NCBI GenBank assembly: GCA_963809875.1
Contig: CAWELC010000006.1
Span: 496,001-560,000 of the forward strand
Origin: JAFGAS01 sp963809875
Lineage (GTDB): Bacteria; Desulfobacterota; Zymogenia; Zymogenales; Zymogenaceae
DNA: 64,000 nucleotides
Direction of reading: 5' to 3'
The translations under genes and the position numbers were made by a program. The stretch's first letter is position 1; each line of letters starts with the position of its first letter. The notes beneath the pieces were generated by a model. The model was not told where the DNA came from. It did not search any database and saw only the letters and a program-made list of their open reading frames with translations. Positions 62,093-64,000 of this stretch are shown piece after piece.

Positions 62093-63274
62093 CTACTTGG
62101 CTGCGTTATACGACTCGATATAGCGCTCCATCGCCTTGATCATCAATGTCAGGTTTTCCAGGTTGACGCGGCTGAAATTGTCCTTCGTGGAGTGGAACCC
62201 GCCCTCGCCGAGGCCGGGGATCCCGGCATTGCCGACGGTGATCGCGGGAATGCCCGCCGCCATGAAGCGCTGGGCGTCGTCGGTGATCTTGCCGCGGCTC
62301 TCTATCGACGTCCCGGAGACGTCCTTCCACGCGCTGCCGAGACGGGCGATGAGCTCGGGATCGGCATTGAAATATTTCAGGAATATCCCATCCTTCTCCC
62401 AGTAGACCATCGGGCCGTTCTGGGCGACGAGCTCCAGGTTGACCAGGCTCGTGGGGAGCGCGGGCTTCTCGCCCTTCCCGAAGCGTTCCCTCACGTACCA
62501 GTGGGCCCCCTGCAGCGTCACCTCCTCACCCGCGGTAAAGATGATGGTGACGTTGGAGTTACCCAGGTCGACCTTGCCATCGTTGATATCTTTTGCGAGC
62601 TCCATGAGGGTCGCCACCGAGGTGCCGTCGTCCACCGCGCCGAAGCTCTGCCGGTCCGAGGGGATAAAGATATACCCCCCGAAGCCGAGGAAGATCAGGC
62701 CCCAGTAGACGACCACCACGCCGGCCAGGACGAGGGTAACCGCCGTGACCCCTTTCTTCTTGAGCGCCGCATAGTGCTTCGTGAAGAAGGTGAATGCCGC
62801 AAGCAACAGCCCCAGGACGAACGCGAGGGGGATAAACCGGTAGATCCTGGCGCGCTGGATGTGATCCCAGAACTCGGTCTTGGAGTCATAGTGGGCCGCA
62901 AATATCAGCTCCCGGGCGGGATGTGGCACCGTATAGGTAACGATGATATTCTCGCCGGTATGTTTGACGATACCCGTGACGACGGGGATGAAGAGCTCGA
63001 ACTCGACGATGAGCAGAAGCGGTAAGGCCAGGGCGACGATAAGCGCGGCCACGGGCATCTTCTTGAGGATGAGCACGAAAAGAAGGATCGCAAACGCCAG
63101 GACACTGATTCCGAGGATGAGCTGCATGTAGGGGTGCAGCGGGAACTGCTGGACAATGAACGGGACACCCCAATCGGTCAGCGTCGCTTTGATGAATCCG
63201 GCCGTTTCTCCGAGGGCCTGGCTGTGGTTGGGCCGCGGTATCGAAAGGTGAGACATGATCTCGACAAGGTCCAT
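62093..63274 (-). CDS. M28-family metallopeptidase with membrane helices
   Basis: A 393-residue zinc aminopeptidase-like protein. The metal ligands appear in FAAHYDSKTEFW, GAVDDGTSVATLMELAKD, FTAGEEVTLQGA and EGGFHSTKDNF. Unusually, the domain is interrupted by hydrophobic helices after residues 50 and 150 (LILGISVLAFAILLFVLILKK, FIPLAFVLGLLLAAFTFF), so it is an integral membrane peptidase. First gene of an operon with a hot-dog protein and a D-aminoacylase. Substrates are unknown. Confidence 0.85.
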   Translation of the reverse strand: MDLVEIMSHLSIPRPNHSQALGETAGFIKATLTDWGVPFIVQQFPLHPYMQLILGISVLAFAILLFVLILKKMPVAALIVALALPLLLIVEFELFIPVVTGIVKHTGENIIVTYTVPHPARELIFAAHYDSKTEFWDHIQRARIYRFIPLAFVLGLLLAAFTFFTKHYAALKKKGVTAVTLVLAGVVVVYWGLIFLGFGGYIFIPSDRQSFGAVDDGTSVATLMELAKDINDGKVDLGNSNVTIIFTAGEEVTLQGAHWYVRERFGKGEKPALPTSLVNLELVAQNGPMVYWEKDGIFLKYFNADPELIARLGSAWKDVSGTSIESRGKITDDAQRFMAAGIPAITVGNAGIPGLGEGGFHSTKDNFSRVNLENLTLMIKAMERYIESYNAAK

Positions 63275-63306
63275 GGCTGCCTCCAGACGATATGCTATTG
63301 CGCCAT

Positions 63307-63312
63307 ATTATA
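63307..63312 (-). promoter_or_regulatory. Extended -10 promoter of the M28 operon
   Basis: On the minus strand TGGTATAAT gives a perfect -10 (63307-63312) with TG one base upstream, about 33 bases before the start codon. The -35 is poor. Confidence 0.5.
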
Positions 63313-63473
63313 CCATACTTTCGCCGCTATCCTATCTTTTTGTGATCTCTGTTGACCGCTCCCGGCCTTCTCGTATATAGTAAAGGGGCGGGCAGTTTTT
63401 TCCGCGCAACGCCGGCCGTCTTTGGTCTCGGCGGGATTTTTCCGGATTTTTCCGGAGGGGGAGGGTATACCGC

Positions 63474-63917
63474 ATGAAAGATTCTGCGACCCCGGGCAGC
63501 GTCTCGATCCGCGCGATGACGTCCTCAGATTATGGCGTCGTCCTTTCCCTCTGGAAGTCGCTGCCCGGCATGGGGCTTTCGTCGGCCGACGAACCCGACA
63601 GGGTGGCGGCCTTCCTGGGCATGAACCCGACGACCTGCCTGGTGGCCGAGCGGGAGGGACGGATCGCCGGGACGGTCCTCGGCGGGTGGGACGGCCGCCG
63701 GGGCTACGTCTACCACCTGGCCGTGGCCCGGGATCTCCAGGGCGGCGGCGTCGGCACGGCGCTCATGGACGAGGTGGAGCGGCGATTTGCCGCGCTGGGG
63801 GCCCACCGCATCCACCTGATGATCTACCGCGACAACGGGGCCTCGGCCTTTTACGAGAAACGGGGCTGGTTCTTCCGGGACCGCGAGATCTCGCTGATGA
63901 GCAAAGACCTGGCATGA
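63474..63917 (+). CDS. GNAT-family N-acetyltransferase
   Basis: A 147-residue GNAT enzyme with SIRAMTSSDYGVVLSLWKS at the start, VAEREGRIAGTVLGGWDG, the acetyl-CoA pyrophosphate loop VARDLQGGGVGTALM (Q-x-x-G-x-G/A) and the C-terminal YRDNGASAFYEKRGWFF. Family and cofactor are clear; the acceptor amine is unknown. A GGAGGGGGAGGG purine run lies 10-20 bases before ATG 63474. The remaining 83 bases to the right edge hold nothing recognisable. Confidence 0.88.
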   Translation: MKDSATPGSVSIRAMTSSDYGVVLSLWKSLPGMGLSSADEPDRVAAFLGMNPTTCLVAEREGRIAGTVLGGWDGRRGYVYHLAVARDLQGGGVGTALMDEVERRFAALGAHRIHLMIYRDNGASAFYEKRGWFFRDREISLMSKDLA

Positions 63918-64000
63918 AAACTAACGCTTGCGAAACGAACGCCCCGGGTATATAATTCTTAAAAAGGCATTGATATAGAGTCCGGTTGTCGCAGTGTCGC

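Noticed and set aside
60810..62123. 437-residue plus-strand frame
   Set aside because: Antisense to the hot-dog protein and the deacylase start; no family features.

Overview
This window comes from a GC-rich bacterial chromosome or metagenome bin. The gene content suggests a Gram-negative strict anaerobe, most like Desulfobacterota/Deltaproteobacteria: an oxygen-sensitive 4-hydroxybutyryl-CoA dehydratase relative, an MtaA/CmuA-type UroD protein, low-potential ferredoxins, two Fe-S Rrf2 regulators, a DUF438-type hemerythrin-PAS protein, old-yellow-enzyme dienoyl-CoA chemistry and an outer-membrane barrel. The lineage is inferred from gene content only. I saw no rRNA, tRNA, CRISPR array, transposase or phage gene.

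Layout. (1) 0.6-7.3 kb, minus strand: an eight-gene sulfur operon Rrf2-iscS-iscU-mnmA-fdhD-cysK-metX-metW behind a consensus promoter. (2) 7.5-12.5 kb, plus: a copper module with an HMA-TauE/UreH-cupredoxin fusion, a membrane-anchored protein with an internal duplication, a CopA ATPase and a DUF2318 protein. (3) 12.7-17.5 kb, plus: the UroD-like protein, the dehydratase relative with a long leader, and a hybrid histidine kinase. (4) 17.6-27.3 kb, plus: an arsenic/organoarsenical island with arsR and its terminator, a repeated operator, a permease split into two half-genes, an ArsP-like permease, small thiol proteins, DGC and FmdE proteins, TauE, arsC, thioredoxin, ArsF-like, ArsG-like, a truncated ArsF copy, a flavin reductase and ACR3, closed by a strong terminator. 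(5) 27.4-30.5 kb, minus: Rrf2-ferredoxin-HD-hemerythrin/PAS operon with a palindromic operator. (6) 31.0-33.7 kb: a V4R protein, then minus-strand MoxR and VWA genes. (7) 34.1-41.3 kb, plus: a tightly overlapped amino-sugar operon (AAC(3)-like, SIS, mutarotase-like, GPH transporter, BadF-type kinase, ceramidase-like amidase, NagA). (8) 41.8-49.2 kb, minus: a six-gene acyl-CoA/flavoenzyme operon bounded by a consensus promoter with a palindromic operator and an intrinsic terminator. (9) 49.4-64 kb: an MFS exporter, lipoprotein-nagB-PHP, a DUF2330-like/discoidin exported protein, a TPP enzyme, a REP-like nested palindrome, an outer-membrane protein, an M28 peptidase/hot-dog/D-aminoacylase operon and a GNAT.

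Ten genes have their frame broken by single-base shifts (about 14 events, about 12 of them one extra base). In each case the domain resumes at once in the next frame, so I treat them as one gene each. Assembly or sequencing error is the likeliest cause, but the sequence alone cannot prove it.
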